Counted from the first letter of the stretch, positions 19,656-29,911 are shown. The stretch is 64,000 nucleotides of DNA from Leptospira perdikensis (GCF_004769575.1 NZ_RQGA01000003.1:682001-746000), one strand, 5' to 3'. Made by a program: numbers and translations. Notes: generated from the letters alone by a model not told the origin.

Positions 19656-21041
19656 TTATAACTTGGATGTTTTTGTATTTCGTTTCAATAAGATTCTTTG
19701 GATTTGGATGTGTTTTTCATCACTCAATGGAAAAAATAAAAAGAGGATGGATCCTAAGATAAAAAAGAATCCAACGCCGGGGCCAAAGATCATCGCCAGT
19801 CGAAATCCTACATCTGCGGATTGGGTTGGTGCGCCGTTTTGGAATCCAATGGCATCGAGTAAAAAACCAGTGAGTGCAATTCCAAATGCTTGGGAAAATT
19901 TAACTCCCATTTTCCAAATACCAAAGTACAATCCTTCTCGTTTTTCTCCGGTTTTGAATTCATCATAATCTACGACATCGGTGAGTATGGAGTCCATGAT
20001 GAGGATTGATCCTGCGCAGATCCCTCCTACAAAGGCGACAATGAGAGGAGGTCTTAACTCTCCATAGGGGAAAAGGGGATAGGCAATGACAGTAAGAACA
20101 CCGAGACCAAAAACACCGAGAAAGGCTGGGATTTTTTTACCAACTTTTTTGGAGATCCAAACCCAAAATCCAATGGAAAGGATGAGGATGAGAAAAAAAG
20201 GCAAAAGTATATTGATAACCACAATAGATTCTTTGAGTCCCAATCGATACTCATAGTAGTAGAGGGCAATGGCTGAGTTGAATGTTCTCCCTATGGTTGC
20301 GATGATAAAGGCAAAGAGTAGGATGAGAAACATTTTGTTTTTTAAAATGGAAGAGAAGGCGGCGAAAAAAGGAATTTTTTGTTCTGTATGATTTCTCGTA
20401 TTGTCTTTTCCTCGAGTTACAAAAAATGTGATCACGGAAGAAACCAAAATCACCATCGATACAATTTCACCTGCTAAAGTACGAGAGGTGATGATATTTT
20501 CCTTTGTCGATTCGTCACCTAAAGATTGTAATATGGCTGCAGGTACAATCATTCCAATCAGCATTCCAATATTACTAAAGAATAGTCTCCATCCAAAAAC
20601 AGAAGTCCTTTCATTTCTTTCAAAACTAAGTTCACCACCAAGGGCAATATGTGGTACCGAAATGATAGTCATGGCGGTATTTACAAAAAGATACACGGTT
20701 AAGAGGTAAACGAACTTACCGAGCTGTGAGGCGAGTGGCGGTGGGGAGAAAAGGAGTAAGACGGCCAAAGAGAGTAAAATCCCACCTAGGAGAATGTAGG
20801 GCCTTCTACGCCCCCATTTTGTATGCGTATGGTCAGAAATTCTACCCATCAGTGGATCACTCACAGCGTCCCAAAAAACGGAAATGGATAGAGCAATGCC
20901 TGCCAAACTGGAATTCAGTCCCACAATTTCCGTGTAGTATTTGAGTAAGTAAATTTGAGTGAAGAGTTGAACGGCTGTTATGCCGGTTTCTGCCAGTCCA
21001 TAACCCATTTTTATGGGGAGTTTCAGTTTAGTTTGATTCAT
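19656..21041 (-). CDS. GPH-family sugar:cation symporter (MelB-like MFS)
   Basis: 461 aa with about 12 transmembrane helices. The N-terminus shows the glycoside-pentoside-hexuronide signature: YGLAETGITAVQ in the first helix, and DAVSDPLMGRISD followed by KWGRRRPYILLG between helices 2 and 3. A second family block, SILTDVVDYDEFKTGEKREG, follows near residue 355. Members import melibiose, xylosides or glucuronides with Na+ or H+; some bacterial homologues handle lysophospholipids. The substrate is not predictable here. Confidence 0.87.
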   Translation of the reverse strand: MNQTKLKLPIKMGYGLAETGITAVQLFTQIYLLKYYTEIVGLNSSLAGIALSISVFWDAVSDPLMGRISDHTHTKWGRRRPYILLGGILLSLAVLLLFSPPPLASQLGKFVYLLTVYLFVNTAMTIISVPHIALGGELSFERNERTSVFGWRLFFSNIGMLIGMIVPAAILQSLGDESTKENIITSRTLAGEIVSMVILVSSVITFFVTRGKDNTRNHTEQKIPFFAAFSSILKNKMFLILLFAFIIATIGRTFNSAIALYYYEYRLGLKESIVVINILLPFFLILILSIGFWVWISKKVGKKIPAFLGVFGLGVLTVIAYPLFPYGELRPPLIVAFVGGICAGSILIMDSILTDVVDYDEFKTGEKREGLYFGIWKMGVKFSQAFGIALTGFLLDAIGFQNGAPTQSADVGFRLAMIFGPGVGFFFILGSILFLFFPLSDEKHIQIQRILLKRNTKTSKL

Positions 21042-21123
21042 TCATGGACTCAAAATATTGGACGGTCGGAGTTTTGATTCTGGACGGAGAAATTTTAGAA
21101 CTTTTGTTAAATCGTTTGGGAGC

Positions 21124-22959
21124 TTAAATGGTTTTAGGTAAATAGCGGATTCGGATTAAGGAAATATCGTCAATGACCTGTCCTGAGGATTCAATTTGTT
21201 TTGTGATCGCGAGTAAATCACCTTTTGTGGATTCAACAAGTTTCAAAAATACCTGTTCATCCGAATTGATTTCCCATTTTCCTTCTGCATCCAAACGTAA
21301 CACATCATCCTTTCCATCGGAACCAATGATAAGCACATCTTCGGATTCGAGTTGGAATTCCTTTATGTTTTGGATGGGAGTTGCTCCTAAAGTACCTAGT
21401 TTTCGAGAAGAATGATCCGCTTGTAAGTATTCGGCCTTTTCCTTTCTGTACAAAACAATCGGAGGATGTTCTGCATTTAGAAAGAACAACCTCCCTGTAT
21501 CCTCTTCCAAAAGGCCCATGGTAAGAGATACGAGCATGGTTCCGTCAAAGGCCTCAAAGATCATATGCATTTCTTGAAGGTTTGTTTTTAGCCAGTCTTC
21601 TGGGTCGATTAGTTCATAACTTGGATCTGTTTTGGTTCTTTGTACTAGGGATTGGAACACCGCCCCAAAAACGAGTGCACCACCAGCACCTTGCATGGAC
21701 TTACCCATTGCATCTGCATTGGCAAAAAGCAAAAACTTTCTTTTTTGTAAAATAATAGAGTGGGAGATGTTGATGTCCCCTCCTATGTCATACCTTCGAT
21801 TTTTGTATTCGAATACTTTTTTCTGACTTACTAAGTGATCCACTTCTAGTTGTGTGCTTTCTACATCTTTAACGGCAAGAGGGCTTAATAGTTGATAGGT
21901 GAGAAAGTAGTCTCCATCTTGTTGGATTTTTAATTTACTTATATCTTGTAAGGTCTGATTTAGTTCGTTGGTTCTAAGAGTTACCTTCTCTTCTAATCCT
22001 TCATTTAGATTTTTAATTTCCTCATACATTCCTTTCAATTTAGCAATTACTGAATTGAGATAAAATGCTTGTTTGGCGAAATCGTCACTGGATTTAGGAG
22101 TGACAAGAACGTCGAAATTTCCTTTGGCAAGTTCCCCTAAGGATCTACTGGTTTCACCAAGGCCTTCGTTTACTGACTTAGCCACAACATAAGAACAAAC
22201 AATCAGAGGAACGATAAAAATAAAAGAAACAGTAACAATGGGAATCATTGGGTCTTTTACCGCAATTTCACCCATGGCGAGAGAATAAAGGATGTAAGAA
22301 AAAATAACAAAGGGTAGGGCGGCCAAACTAAAGAAGGCAACTAGAATCCTTGCAAAATAATTAAACTTAGGAATGTCCTTTTCCTGAAGTTCTATGTTTT
22401 TGATTTGAGGAAGATCAAATAGACAACGAATGGAATTTTCAGAAATAAAATAATACGTTACAAAAGAAATCGGTGCAATCATTACAAAAGTAAAAATTGC
22501 AGAGCGAGTAACAGAAGGCATATATGCCACTAAATGAAAAAATAAGAGGCTGATGGGAATGACACCAGATAACCAACGTATTACGATTATGATAGCTTCG
22601 ACTAAGGGATAACGGAATAGAAGAATTTTTACTGATCGGGCATATTCTACTTCTTCTTTGGATAAGGAAGAATTTCCATTGAAAGGGATGGGGATTCTTT
22701 CAATTTTTGCATAAACATATTTTAATAATAAGTGGCGAGCAAAAGTACCGAGAAGACCAATTCCAGTAGCAAACACAACACAGAGGGCGATAAAAATTCG
22801 CCAGTGTTCAGGTTCCATTTTTTGTGTAATGATAGCATAATACACAGCAAACGGAACGGGAACTGTATGAGTAAACGCTTCGAGTTTTAGGGTTAAATCC
22901 CAAAAGATAGTTTCTCGTTTCACGTTCCCACCTGATCCAGCCAATATCGGTTTTTCCAT
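21124..22959 (-). CDS. Membrane-bound PP2C-type (SpoIIE/RsbU) serine phosphatase
   Basis: 611 aa. Six hydrophobic helices lie at about residues 30-265, a HAMP-like segment at about 265-320 (VAKSVNEGLGETSRSLGELA), a coiled coil to about 360, and then a SpoIIE phosphatase domain. The metal-binding Asp are in FANADAMGKSMQGAGGAL and in IIGSDGKDDVLR, with FFLNAEHPPIVLY between. Such phosphatases reactivate anti-anti-sigma (STAS) proteins in partner-switching pathways. No STAS or anti-sigma gene is adjacent, so the partner is elsewhere. It is divergent from the chemoreceptor gene. Confidence 0.9.
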   Translation of the reverse strand: MEKPILAGSGGNVKRETIFWDLTLKLEAFTHTVPVPFAVYYAIITQKMEPEHWRIFIALCVVFATGIGLLGTFARHLLLKYVYAKIERIPIPFNGNSSLSKEEVEYARSVKILLFRYPLVEAIIIVIRWLSGVIPISLLFFHLVAYMPSVTRSAIFTFVMIAPISFVTYYFISENSIRCLFDLPQIKNIELQEKDIPKFNYFARILVAFFSLAALPFVIFSYILYSLAMGEIAVKDPMIPIVTVSFIFIVPLIVCSYVVAKSVNEGLGETSRSLGELAKGNFDVLVTPKSSDDFAKQAFYLNSVIAKLKGMYEEIKNLNEGLEEKVTLRTNELNQTLQDISKLKIQQDGDYFLTYQLLSPLAVKDVESTQLEVDHLVSQKKVFEYKNRRYDIGGDINISHSIILQKRKFLLFANADAMGKSMQGAGGALVFGAVFQSLVQRTKTDPSYELIDPEDWLKTNLQEMHMIFEAFDGTMLVSLTMGLLEEDTGRLFFLNAEHPPIVLYRKEKAEYLQADHSSRKLGTLGATPIQNIKEFQLESEDVLIIGSDGKDDVLRLDAEGKWEINSDEQVFLKLVESTKGDLLAITKQIESSGQVIDDISLIRIRYLPKTI

Positions 22960-23121
22960 TCTTGGTTCGCAAGGCCCCGAGAGAACTTATGACAAAAAAA
23001 TCACTATGTCAAGCCAATGCCCACTAGTAACGCGAGAAACTTTAATTTCTGACACAGGTTAGGTTTGGAAGGATTCTAATTTGTTCTTGGATGATTCTAG
23101 GTTCCATATGATAACGAATTT

Positions 23122-24810
23122 ATGCGCAAGAACCTACCTGTCACTGACAAAGAAATCGAGTTCCCAGAAGGAACAAAGATCACTTCCAAAACAGATTTAA
23201 AAGGAATCATCACTTATGTGAATGCTGATTTTTTGCGTATCAGTGGATACTTGGAAGAGGAACTCCTCGGTGAACCACACAATATCATCCGCCATCCCGA
23301 TATGCCAAAACTGGCCTTCCAAGATTTATGGGATACCATCAAGGTAGAAAATTCTTGGGTGGGTATAGTCAAAAATCGGACAAAGTCCGGTGATTATTAT
23401 TGGGTCGATGCCAATGTTTCTCCCATTTACGAAGATGGAAAACATGTGGGTTATATGTCTGTGCGAACTAAAGCGACTAAAGAACAAATTGGCGCGGCTG
23501 AAGGTCTTTATACCAAAATCAATGCTGGGAAATGGAAACCAAAAAGAATTGGATTTTTAGAGGGAATGTCCACTCGAACGATTTTTTTGATACAAACTTT
23601 TGTTAGTGGATTGTTGCTCGTTTTGTTTTCTCTAAAATCGAATTCGAATTTTCCTTTTTTGAGTGATCCTTTGTGCTTCGGAATGGGTTTTGTTATTTTT
23701 TTCCTTCTGGCGGTATTGGGTTTTGGAAAGGTCACGAGAAATTCCCAGTCGTATTTAAGAGCAAAAAAATATTTAGAGAATTTGAATCATGGAAAACTCA
23801 AGTTTGATGTGGATATGGAAAAGACCGGGGAACATTCAGAACTTCTTAATTTGATCCGAAAAACGCAGGTAGAATTTCGAGGGATGATTTCTCAACTCAT
23901 TGGGAATGCTGAAATTGTAAAGTCGCAGATCGCAGGACTGACCCATGCTGTGGAACATATCCACATTGCCTTTCAAGAACTTTCGAATGCCATGTTTACT
24001 CTTGCCGATTCTAGTAATATCACTCGCGAAAGTTCCGAAAGTATTTTTCATCAAATGGATTCTTTAAATCACCTAATCAGTAGTATACGATCAGAGTCCA
24101 ATACAGTTCAGTTGGAATCAACAGAAGCCTATGAGTTTTCTATTTCGGGAAAGGAACGTTCGGATAAAGCCATTGCACAGTTCAACAAAGCCAAAAAACA
24201 AATTATCAAAACTTCAGAAACGATCAAAGATTTAGGTGAAAAAACAAAGGTCATTCGAAAGATTACAGAAACCATTGCTGCCATTTCTGAAAAAACCAAC
24301 TTACTTTCCTTAAATGCATCGATCGAATCGGCAAGGGCAGGAGAGGCCGGAAAAGGTTTTGCTGTGGTTGCCGGTGAAGTGGGAAAATTGGCCGAACAAT
24401 CGAACAAATCGGTTAAAGAAATCTCTGCTTTTATCGCCGAGTTGACATCTAAAATTTTACAAACAGTGACTGATATCCAAGAAGGACTTAGCGAAGTGGA
24501 AGTGGGATCATTGGAGTTTGAAACCGTTCAAGTAGAAATGGATAAAATTCTAAAGAACGCAGAAGAAACCAAAATCAGTGCAGAAAAAATTCACGGTTCC
24601 ACAGAAGGAACAGAGTCCATGTCGGGTAATGTTTTAGGAAATATAGAAAAAATCCAAACCCAACTGGTTCATACTTCTTCCATCGTTGAAGAGCTGTCAG
24701 CTGCTGCCAATGAACAAAAACAAACTATAGCCGCCATTGAAGGATCCATTTCCCATTTGGCCCAAGTGGCGGATCGATTAGATTCGGTCGCCTTTAGATT
24801 TCAGTTTTAA
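23122..24810 (+). CDS. Aer-like methyl-accepting chemotaxis protein
   Basis: 562 aa. An N-terminal cytoplasmic PAS domain (about residues 15-120) carries the Aer hallmarks IIRHPDMPK and [14 protein letters not shown], which in Aer bind FAD. Two adjacent hydrophobic helices (about 150-170 and 175-200) form a membrane hairpin without a periplasmic domain. The signalling domain contains [20 protein letters not shown] and [17 protein letters not shown], the CheA/CheW hairpin. It is predicted to report redox or oxygen to the chemotaxis system. A strong terminator follows at 24816. Confidence 0.92.
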   Translation: MRKNLPVTDKEIEFPEGTKITSKTDLKGIITYVNADFLRISGYLEEELLGEPHNIIRHPDMPKLAFQDLWDTIKVENSWVGIVKNRTKSGDYYWVDANVSPIYEDGKHVGYMSVRTKATKEQIGAAEGLYTKINAGKWKPKRIGFLEGMSTRTIFLIQTFVSGLLLVLFSLKSNSNFPFLSDPLCFGMGFVIFFLLAVLGFGKVTRNSQSYLRAKKYLENLNHGKLKFDVDMEKTGEHSELLNLIRKTQVEFRGMISQLIGNAEIVKSQIAGLTHAVEHIHIAFQELSNAMFTLADSSNITRESSESIFHQMDSLNHLISSIRSESNTVQLESTEAYEFSISGKERSDKAIAQFNKAKKQIIKTSETIKDLGEKTKVIRKITETIAAISEKTNLLSLNASIESARAGEAGKGFAVVAGEVGKLAEQSNKSVKEISAFIAELTSKILQTVTDIQEGLSEVEVGSLEFETVQVEMDKILKNAEETKISAEKIHGSTEGTESMSGNVLGNIEKIQTQLVHTSSIVEELSAAANEQKQTIAAIEGSISHLAQVADRLDSVAFRFQF

Positions 24811-24815
24811 AATAA

Positions 24816-24841
24816 AAAACCCAAAGATGACTTTGGGTTTT
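24816..24841. terminator. Bidirectional Rho-independent terminator
   Basis: AAAACCCAAAG / CTTTGGGTTTT forms a perfect 11-bp stem with an ATGA loop. The A-tract on one side and the T-tract on the other let it end both the chemoreceptor transcript (plus) and the operon ending at 24902 (minus). Confidence 0.85.
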
Positions 24842-24901
24842 CGAATTCAAAATCCAGATGGGATTTCATATAAGTTAGAGAATGGAATGGGTTTGTAACT
24901 T

Positions 24902-25339
24902 TTAGTCTTCTGAATTCCAACCTACAGAATAAATGACTGCTGTGACCGTTGTAAATATTGCATAATAAGCTACCCAAACCCATACGAGAACCGGGGGAGC
25001 GAAATTTGTCAAAGACAGTGTCCATAACATGGGGGATACGAATCCAATGATGGAAACCAAAATCCCAACTAAAAATCCACCCACAAGTCCTTGGGGTAGA
25101 GAATCTTTCATTAAAGCATAAAGAAATCCAAAAGAAAGCGTGAATACTAAATCGCTGAACACAGGACCTAGCCAAAAAACATCTGTTATGGGAATAAAGA
25201 GACCTCTCAAGTTTGGATCAAAGTAAAACTTTGAAAAAAACAACATTCGAAGAGGAATGGAAACGGCTTCCCAAAACGAAAAGGCAAGGAGGAATCGGAC
25301 CAAAATCCGATTCCATTTTTCTGTATTCAGCGAACTCAA
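24902..25339 (-). CDS. Four-helix membrane protein of unknown function
   Basis: 145 aa with four hydrophobic helices (about residues 12-33, 47-72, 82-105 and 115-138). No motif is recognised. It starts 4 bp after the thiolase stop codon and ends before a terminator, so it is the last gene of the fatty-acid oxidation operon. A role there is inferred from position only. Confidence 0.7.
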   Translation of the reverse strand: MSSLNTEKWNRILVRFLLAFSFWEAVSIPLRMLFFSKFYFDPNLRGLFIPITDVFWLGPVFSDLVFTLSFGFLYALMKDSLPQGLVGGFLVGILVSIIGFVSPMLWTLSLTNFAPPVLVWVWVAYYAIFTTVTAVIYSVGWNSED

Positions 25340-25343
25340 AATC

Positions 25344-26609
25344 TTACTTTCCTAAGATGAACACGAAGTTCGTCGTTGCTGATCCACCAATGTTGAGCAT
25401 AAGACCATTCTTTGCTCCTTTCACTTGGTAGTCACCTGCCGTGTTCGTTACTTGTTTGTAAAGATCGAGCATCATACGAACCCCAGAAGCACCAACCGGG
25501 TGACCCACACCAATGAGTCCACCGGATGGATTGATTGGTTTTTTACCACCAAAGTCAATGGTTCCATCTTCGATAGCGATGTGTTCTTTTCCTGGTTCAG
25601 AGATTCCGAAAGCAGAGATGGCAGCGTATTCAGAAGAAGTAAAACAGTCATGTGTTTCGAACACATCAATGTTTTTAACATCTAAATCAGCACGTTTGTA
25701 AGCATCTTTTACTGTTTGGCGAGTCCATGGAAGGATGTATTTGTCCCCAACGGATTCTTGTTTTTTTGCTTCAAAAGTAATTGGTGCTACTCGGTGACCC
25801 CATCCTTTGATACGAGGGATATCATCAAATTTGCGACCAGTTTTTTTAGCGTAATCTTTCGCGTAACTTTTAGAAGCAAGTAGAGTCACCGCAGCACCGT
25901 CTGTTACTTGGGAACAGTCAGTGATACAAAGTCTTCCACCCACAGCCATGTTGTTGTCTCCACCACGTGCCATAGCATGTTCTTTGTTCATGAACCATGT
26001 ACGAGTTTGTGCTTTTGGGTTACGTTTTGCGTTTGCGTAATTGATACGAGAAATTTCAGCAAGAGCATCCATAAAACGTTCTTCTTTTAGTTCGTAACGC
26101 TCGAGGATCACGTCTGCTAGTTTTCCGAAAAGTTTAGGGAAAGGAAATTGAACTCCCTTCGCTTCTTTATCATAATATGCAGCAGTTCCAAGAAAGTCAC
26201 CACCCACAGAAGAAGATACAGTTTTCATCACTTCCACACCAAGAACGATCGCTAGATCATAATCTTCAGCACGGATATGTGTGATGGCAGCATCAAGAGC
26301 AACGGAACCAGAAGCACAAGCTGCTTCGTAACGAGCACCAGGAACACCGAAAAGAGCAGGGTTTACTTCTGTTAAAAAAGCACCTAAGTGACCTTGGTTG
26401 GCATACTGTTCTGCATCGAAGTTACCAACAAAAACAGCCACTCGGTTTTCTTTGTTCAATCGTTTGATTTCATCATAACTAATGCCAACTTTTTCAAGAG
26501 CATCATCTAAAACTTCACGCATCATGGACATGAAGGTTTTTCCTTCTTTGGTCCAGTTTCTTTGGAAGTCGGTTTGTTCTCCGCCTAATACGAATACTTT
26601 TTCACTCAT
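25344..26609 (-). CDS. Thiolase / acetyl-CoA acyltransferase
   Basis: 421 aa thiolase catalysing cleavage of 3-ketoacyl-CoA, the last step of beta-oxidation. The catalytic Cys is in [15 protein letters not shown] (about residue 95). The C-terminal blocks [12 protein letters not shown] and [17 protein letters not shown] supply the active-site His; the terminal Cys-containing loop of classical thiolases is replaced by an [11 protein letters not shown] ending, as in SCP-x-type thiolases. It follows the 3-hydroxyacyl-CoA dehydrogenase by 13 bp. Together they form the second half of a fatty-acid oxidation spiral, with no hydratase gene next to them. Confidence 0.9.
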   Translation of the reverse strand: MSEKVFVLGGEQTDFQRNWTKEGKTFMSMMREVLDDALEKVGISYDEIKRLNKENRVAVFVGNFDAEQYANQGHLGAFLTEVNPALFGVPGARYEAACASGSVALDAAITHIRAEDYDLAIVLGVEVMKTVSSSVGGDFLGTAAYYDKEAKGVQFPFPKLFGKLADVILERYELKEERFMDALAEISRINYANAKRNPKAQTRTWFMNKEHAMARGGDNNMAVGGRLCITDCSQVTDGAAVTLLASKSYAKDYAKKTGRKFDDIPRIKGWGHRVAPITFEAKKQESVGDKYILPWTRQTVKDAYKRADLDVKNIDVFETHDCFTSSEYAAISAFGISEPGKEHIAIEDGTIDFGGKKPINPSGGLIGVGHPVGASGVRMMLDLYKQVTNTAGDYQVKGAKNGLMLNIGGSATTNFVFILGK

Positions 26610-26622
26610 ATGATACTCCTAA

Positions 26623-27933
26623 TTAACCTTTGAAGAGAGACCTTGCATCAAGTTTGTCGCCAAGTTCGTAGAACTTTTTGCCTTCTTTTGCATCTTTTAA
26701 AAGTTTTGGAACTGGTACTTTAGACGTTTCCATTAACTTAATTGTTTCTTTTGGTCCACCAAGGAAATCAACAAACGCGGAAGCAGGAACCCAGTTAAAA
26801 CCGAAACCCATAGCGCCATCAGTGTTTTCTTTTGTATCAACCACTTCTCCCACGAGAGAAAGCGAATAACTGATATAACGTGAAATGAAGTAACGAGCAA
26901 TGTCTGCTTCGAAACCGGATGCTTTTTTAACTACATCCATTGCACCTTTGTAATCAGACTCTTTGATTTTTTGGCGGGCTTCTTTGATAAAAGGAATATC
27001 AAATTTTGGATATGGATCATACTCACCAGTTTTGATATTATAAACAAACTTCTCACGTTTTCCGTCAGCGTGTTTCACAACTTTAGTAAGACCACCACCA
27101 GATTTCATACCAAGTTTACCGGCATCGATTAACTTTTGGAAGTAACCAGGAAGTTTGAAAGTTTCGTGAGCTTCGTCTTTTGTATTGTCGTAGATATTGT
27201 CTACGATGGCTTTGTGAACATCAAGTCCCACGAAGTCAGCAGTGGCGAGTGGTCCCATAGCGCGACCAGTGTAACCAGACATGATTTCGTCAAGAAGGGC
27301 GATTCCACCTTTGTCAGCATATTTCTCAGCAAAGTGAGCCACTTCGTTCATTAACTGAAATCCAATGCGGTTTCCAGCGAAGGCAGGAGTGTCATTTGTA
27401 TAAACAACAGCGCGACCGAGTACTTTATCCAAGTATTCACCTAACGCTTGTGTCACTTTTTTATCATTACCAGAGTGAGTGACGAGTTCACAAAGGATCA
27501 TTTTATAAGGAGGGTTAAAAAAATGGGTTCCGTAGTAGTGTTTTTGTCCATCTTCGTCGTAAGCTTTTGCCAAACGACCAATAGAAAGTCCAGAGGACAC
27601 AGTGGAAACAATGGTTCCGGGACGACGAGCTTTCGCGATACGAATATTGATCGGTTCTTTGACTTCGTAACTTTCCGCCACGAGTTCGAATACCCAATCT
27701 GACTCTGCGACAGCTTTTTCCAGATCCGCATCGTAGGAACCGGGGATCATTCTTGCGCGGATTGTATCCGTTTTTACGGATGCGACAGCGGCTTCGATAC
27801 CCTGTTTTGCTTTTTCAACATCTCTAGCGAGCATATGGACTTTAGCACCACCGAAGGCAGCAATGACGCCCGCACTTCCAGAACCCATGGCTCCGTTGGC
27901 ACCTAAAATCGTGACAGTTTTGATTTCTCTCAT
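26623..27933 (-). CDS. 3-hydroxyacyl-CoA dehydrogenase
   Basis: 436 aa. The N-terminal Rossmann fold has [12 protein letters not shown] (a variant of GxGxxG), followed by an Asp near residue 38 ([11 protein letters not shown]) that favours NAD+. The catalytic His-Glu region is seen in [11 protein letters not shown], followed by the [15 protein letters not shown] hinge and a C-terminal helical domain containing [14 protein letters not shown]. It oxidises L-3-hydroxyacyl-CoA. No hydratase (crotonase) domain is fused, unlike FadB. It is the first gene of a three-gene operon with a thiolase and a membrane protein. Confidence 0.9.
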   Translation of the reverse strand: MREIKTVTILGANGAMGSGSAGVIAAFGGAKVHMLARDVEKAKQGIEAAVASVKTDTIRARMIPGSYDADLEKAVAESDWVFELVAESYEVKEPINIRIAKARRPGTIVSTVSSGLSIGRLAKAYDEDGQKHYYGTHFFNPPYKMILCELVTHSGNDKKVTQALGEYLDKVLGRAVVYTNDTPAFAGNRIGFQLMNEVAHFAEKYADKGGIALLDEIMSGYTGRAMGPLATADFVGLDVHKAIVDNIYDNTKDEAHETFKLPGYFQKLIDAGKLGMKSGGGLTKVVKHADGKREKFVYNIKTGEYDPYPKFDIPFIKEARQKIKESDYKGAMDVVKKASGFEADIARYFISRYISYSLSLVGEVVDTKENTDGAMGFGFNWVPASAFVDFLGGPKETIKLMETSKVPVPKLLKDAKEGKKFYELGDKLDARSLFKG

Positions 27934-27960
27934 GAAGGAATTTCCGAATCTAATTTTTAC

Positions 27961-28524
27961 TTACCGTTCTAGAAAGCCAAGGTGACAGGAAAATCGTTTT
28001 TTTTTGTCAGATTTGTTACAAAAGAGGGTCGAGGGGGCGGGCGGCGGTGGGTACAGTAACCCCGCCCGATGAGAGGGAGGGGTTCTAGACCCGCCACCCA
28101 ATGGTTTCCTTTTATCACGGCCTGTGTCATTTGGCACGCCACTTCTGAAAATCCCGATTTTTAATTCGGATAAGTTCATAGTTTCAGCTTGGGGCACCCG
28201 GGCGGGCTCTCTCCGGGGTTCGCTTCGCTTCCGTCCTCGAGGTTTGCCGCCTCTTCGGACCAAGCCCTTCGGATCCCTGGTGCGGGACGAAGAGTTAAGA
28301 TCAAATCATAAATGAACTTTACATGAGATCCTTTGCCAAAGATTCAAAATAAAATCCCAGCGCCAGCGGTAGTAGCGGAAATCCTTTCGCGATGCGAAAG
28401 ATTGGAGCGGATGACGCGGTCGGTTTTAGAATTTCTGTTTGTCAACTAACGGATTCGAGGCGCCCAAAAGGAAAATCGAAAATTCCATCTTGGGCATTGT
28501 TTTTGGGTAATGATTTTTTAGATT
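27961..28524. other. Gene-free intergenic stretch with G+C-rich, hairpin-rich blocks
   Basis: No plausible gene is seen. A block at about 28022-28110 is strikingly G-rich then C-rich (GGGCGGG at about 28036 can pair with CCCGCCC at about 28062). A second G+C-rich block is at about 28186-28290. A third, 28355-28425, contains CTTTCGC-GAT-GCGAAAG (28384-28400) and the repeated word GCGG. A further hairpin pairs GCCCAA at 28462 with TTGGGC at 28490. The composition differs sharply from the neighbours and resembles a dispersed intergenic repeat or the remnant of one, but copies cannot be checked inside this window. Confidence 0.5.
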
Positions 28525-29013
28525 TTATTTTTCCCGAACTTCTCTCTCCAAAAACTCCGTAAATTCAATTTGTCGGTTAATGAATGTTAGATTATATCTA
28601 CTTTCGTAAAATAACAGGGCACTTGCCAAAAACAAACAAACGCCGCCGGTAATTGCCACAACGGTCGGAATCCAAGAAAACTCTTTGGCAAAAGCAAGGG
28701 TGATGGCGAGTGTTAGGCTTGAAATCACAAATAGAGAAGTGGCCAAATACAAAAAAGCCATGGAACGTTGGATGAGGACGGCGCGTTTTTTTTGGATGAG
28801 GAGCTGTTGGCGCATGTAAACCATTCGTTCTTTTTGAAAACCTCGTTTGCCTTCGAGTAGTAATTCCACTTCCGATTTTAAAAGATTCACACGATCAAAA
28901 ATTCGTCCAAGCCTGTTGGCTGTGGAAAATATCAAACTGGCACAAGCAGAAACAAGGACGGCTGGGGTGATCATACCGGAAAGAATTTCGGAGTTGGAAA
29001 AAGATTCGAACAT
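28525..29013 (-). CDS. DUF2721 family membrane protein
   Basis: 162 aa from the ATG at 29011-29013. The first helix carries ITPAVLVSACASLIFSTANRLGRIFDRV, the pattern of DUF2721 proteins. A basic coiled segment follows, then two further helices (about residues 80-105 and 110-132). Function of the family is unknown. A longer frame to 29091 adds a second hydrophobic stretch before the family start and is less likely. Confidence 0.75.
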   Translation of the reverse strand: MFESFSNSEILSGMITPAVLVSACASLIFSTANRLGRIFDRVNLLKSEVELLLEGKRGFQKERMVYMRQQLLIQKKRAVLIQRSMAFLYLATSLFVISSLTLAITLAFAKEFSWIPTVVAITGGVCLFLASALLFYESRYNLTFINRQIEFTEFLEREVREK

Positions 29014-29177
29014 AGGAATATACTCTATGGGCCCGTTTGAATTTAAAGAAAAAAAGAAATCGTATCGGATAAAGATACAGCTGTATTGCAAAAATATTTT
29101 TTTGAAAGATAGGAAAGGGTAGATGAATCAATTGGGGTTTTAGTATCATTTAACGTCTGGTAAACGAAAATATTTCA

Positions 29178-29206
29178 TTGACTTTCTTATTCGTATATTA
29201 TAAAAT
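29178..29206 (+). promoter_or_regulatory. Strong sigma-70-type promoter of the lipoprotein island
   Basis: TTGACT at 29178-29183, a 17-base spacer and TAAAAT at 29201-29206. Transcription would start near 29213, a dozen bases before the ATG at 29225. Confidence 0.65.
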
Positions 29207-29224
29207 AACCGCTGTCATACCCAA

Positions 29225-29278
29225 ATGAGAATAAGAATGTTTGTCTTTGTTTCCTTAAGTTTCCTTAAGTTTCCTTAA
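29225..29278 (+). pseudogene. Out-of-frame signal-peptide start of the lipoprotein gene at 29371
   Basis: ATG at 29225 (second ATG at 29237) reads MRIRMFVFVSLSFLKFP and hits TAA at 29276-29278 inside a 10-bp tandem repeat. Removing two repeat units joins this start in frame to the long downstream reading frame and gives MRIRMFVFVSLSFLFAYC, a basic n-region, hydrophobic core and lipobox-like FAYC. As sequenced, the gene is split into this short frame and the frame resuming after 29268. I read it as the OFF state of a switch; a fixed frameshift or an assembly error at the repeat are the alternatives. Confidence 0.6.
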
Positions 29279-29288
29279 GTTTCCTTTT
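29249..29288 (+). repeat. 10-bp tandem repeat (GTTTCCTTAA, three units plus a partial fourth)
   Basis: Three perfect units at 29249-29258, 29259-29268 and 29269-29278, and a fourth that departs after GTTTCCTT. A unit length of ten is not a multiple of three, so each gain or loss shifts the reading frame that crosses it. It lies within the apparent signal-peptide codons. Confidence 0.95.
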
Positions 29289-29370
29289 TGCTTATTGTGT
29301 AAATTCGATTCCCAACAAAACCGATCGAAAAAAAGCAATATCTGCCAAACTCACACCACTTCTATTGGGA

Positions 29371-29910
29371 ATGCCGAGTTCCGGCGGACAAGAGGGACAT
29401 AATCTTACTGGTGTTTATGACCCGAATGCAATATACTTTCCAAATGAGGAGGAGCTGAATGCTTCTCTTGCGATGGAAGAAGGTTTGGATGCCCAAAAAC
29501 TCTTAACCCCAGAATCGCTGCAGAAAACCACTGCTGACTTCACTGAACTCAACAAGTATGTGTTTCTATCTCCTGCAGAAATGGACGAGGAGGCTCTTGC
29601 TTGGAAGAATGGAACGTCATTGCCGCAAAGGACTCTTTCTCTGAACGAACAGGAAGTTCGCTATCAAGAGAAAAAAAATCTTATGAATGACTTTTATGCA
29701 AAAGCACTGGAAGACATTCCCAAACTATCTCCCATACAATTGTCTCATCTGCGAGGGAATTCTTTTCTTGGGATTTTTGCTCATTCGTATTTGAAGGACT
29801 ATTTTGTGAGTTTACCAGAATCAGAAAAACAAATCATCGATACCAATTTACATTGGTTAGTTTCTCTTCGCAAAGCAGCCATTGATGAAGCAGTGAGGAG
29901 AGGCAAATAA
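29371..29910 (+). CDS. Putative phase-variable lipoprotein, current open part lacks signal peptide
   Basis: The body of this gene encodes about 179 aa from the ATG at 29371 (TTG at 29365 is also in frame), mostly hydrophilic and helical, with no motif I recognise; it ends LRKAAIDEAVRRGK. The frame continues upstream without a start codon through LTPLLLG, a Lys-rich linker and the lipobox-like FAYC at about 29290-29298, back to a TAA in the repeat. The signal-peptide start in another frame at 29225 suggests that the intact gene runs 29225-29910. In the present state translation could only begin internally and would give a cytoplasmic product. It is followed 1 bp later by a lipoprotein gene. 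Confidence 0.65.
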   Translation: MPSSGGQEGHNLTGVYDPNAIYFPNEEELNASLAMEEGLDAQKLLTPESLQKTTADFTELNKYVFLSPAEMDEEALAWKNGTSLPQRTLSLNEQEVRYQEKKNLMNDFYAKALEDIPKLSPIQLSHLRGNSFLGIFAHSYLKDYFVSLPESEKQIIDTNLHWLVSLRKAAIDEAVRRGK

Positions 29911-29911
29911 T

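Noticed and set aside
21044..21127. 27-codon plus-strand frame between the MFS and phosphatase genes
   Set aside because: No ribosome-binding site or promoter seen and both flanking genes are on the minus strand; likely chance.
27961..28263. 100-codon minus-strand reading frame in the G+C-rich intergenic region
   Set aside because: Arg/Pro/Gly-rich composition produced by the G+C-rich blocks, no ribosome-binding site and no resemblance to a protein.
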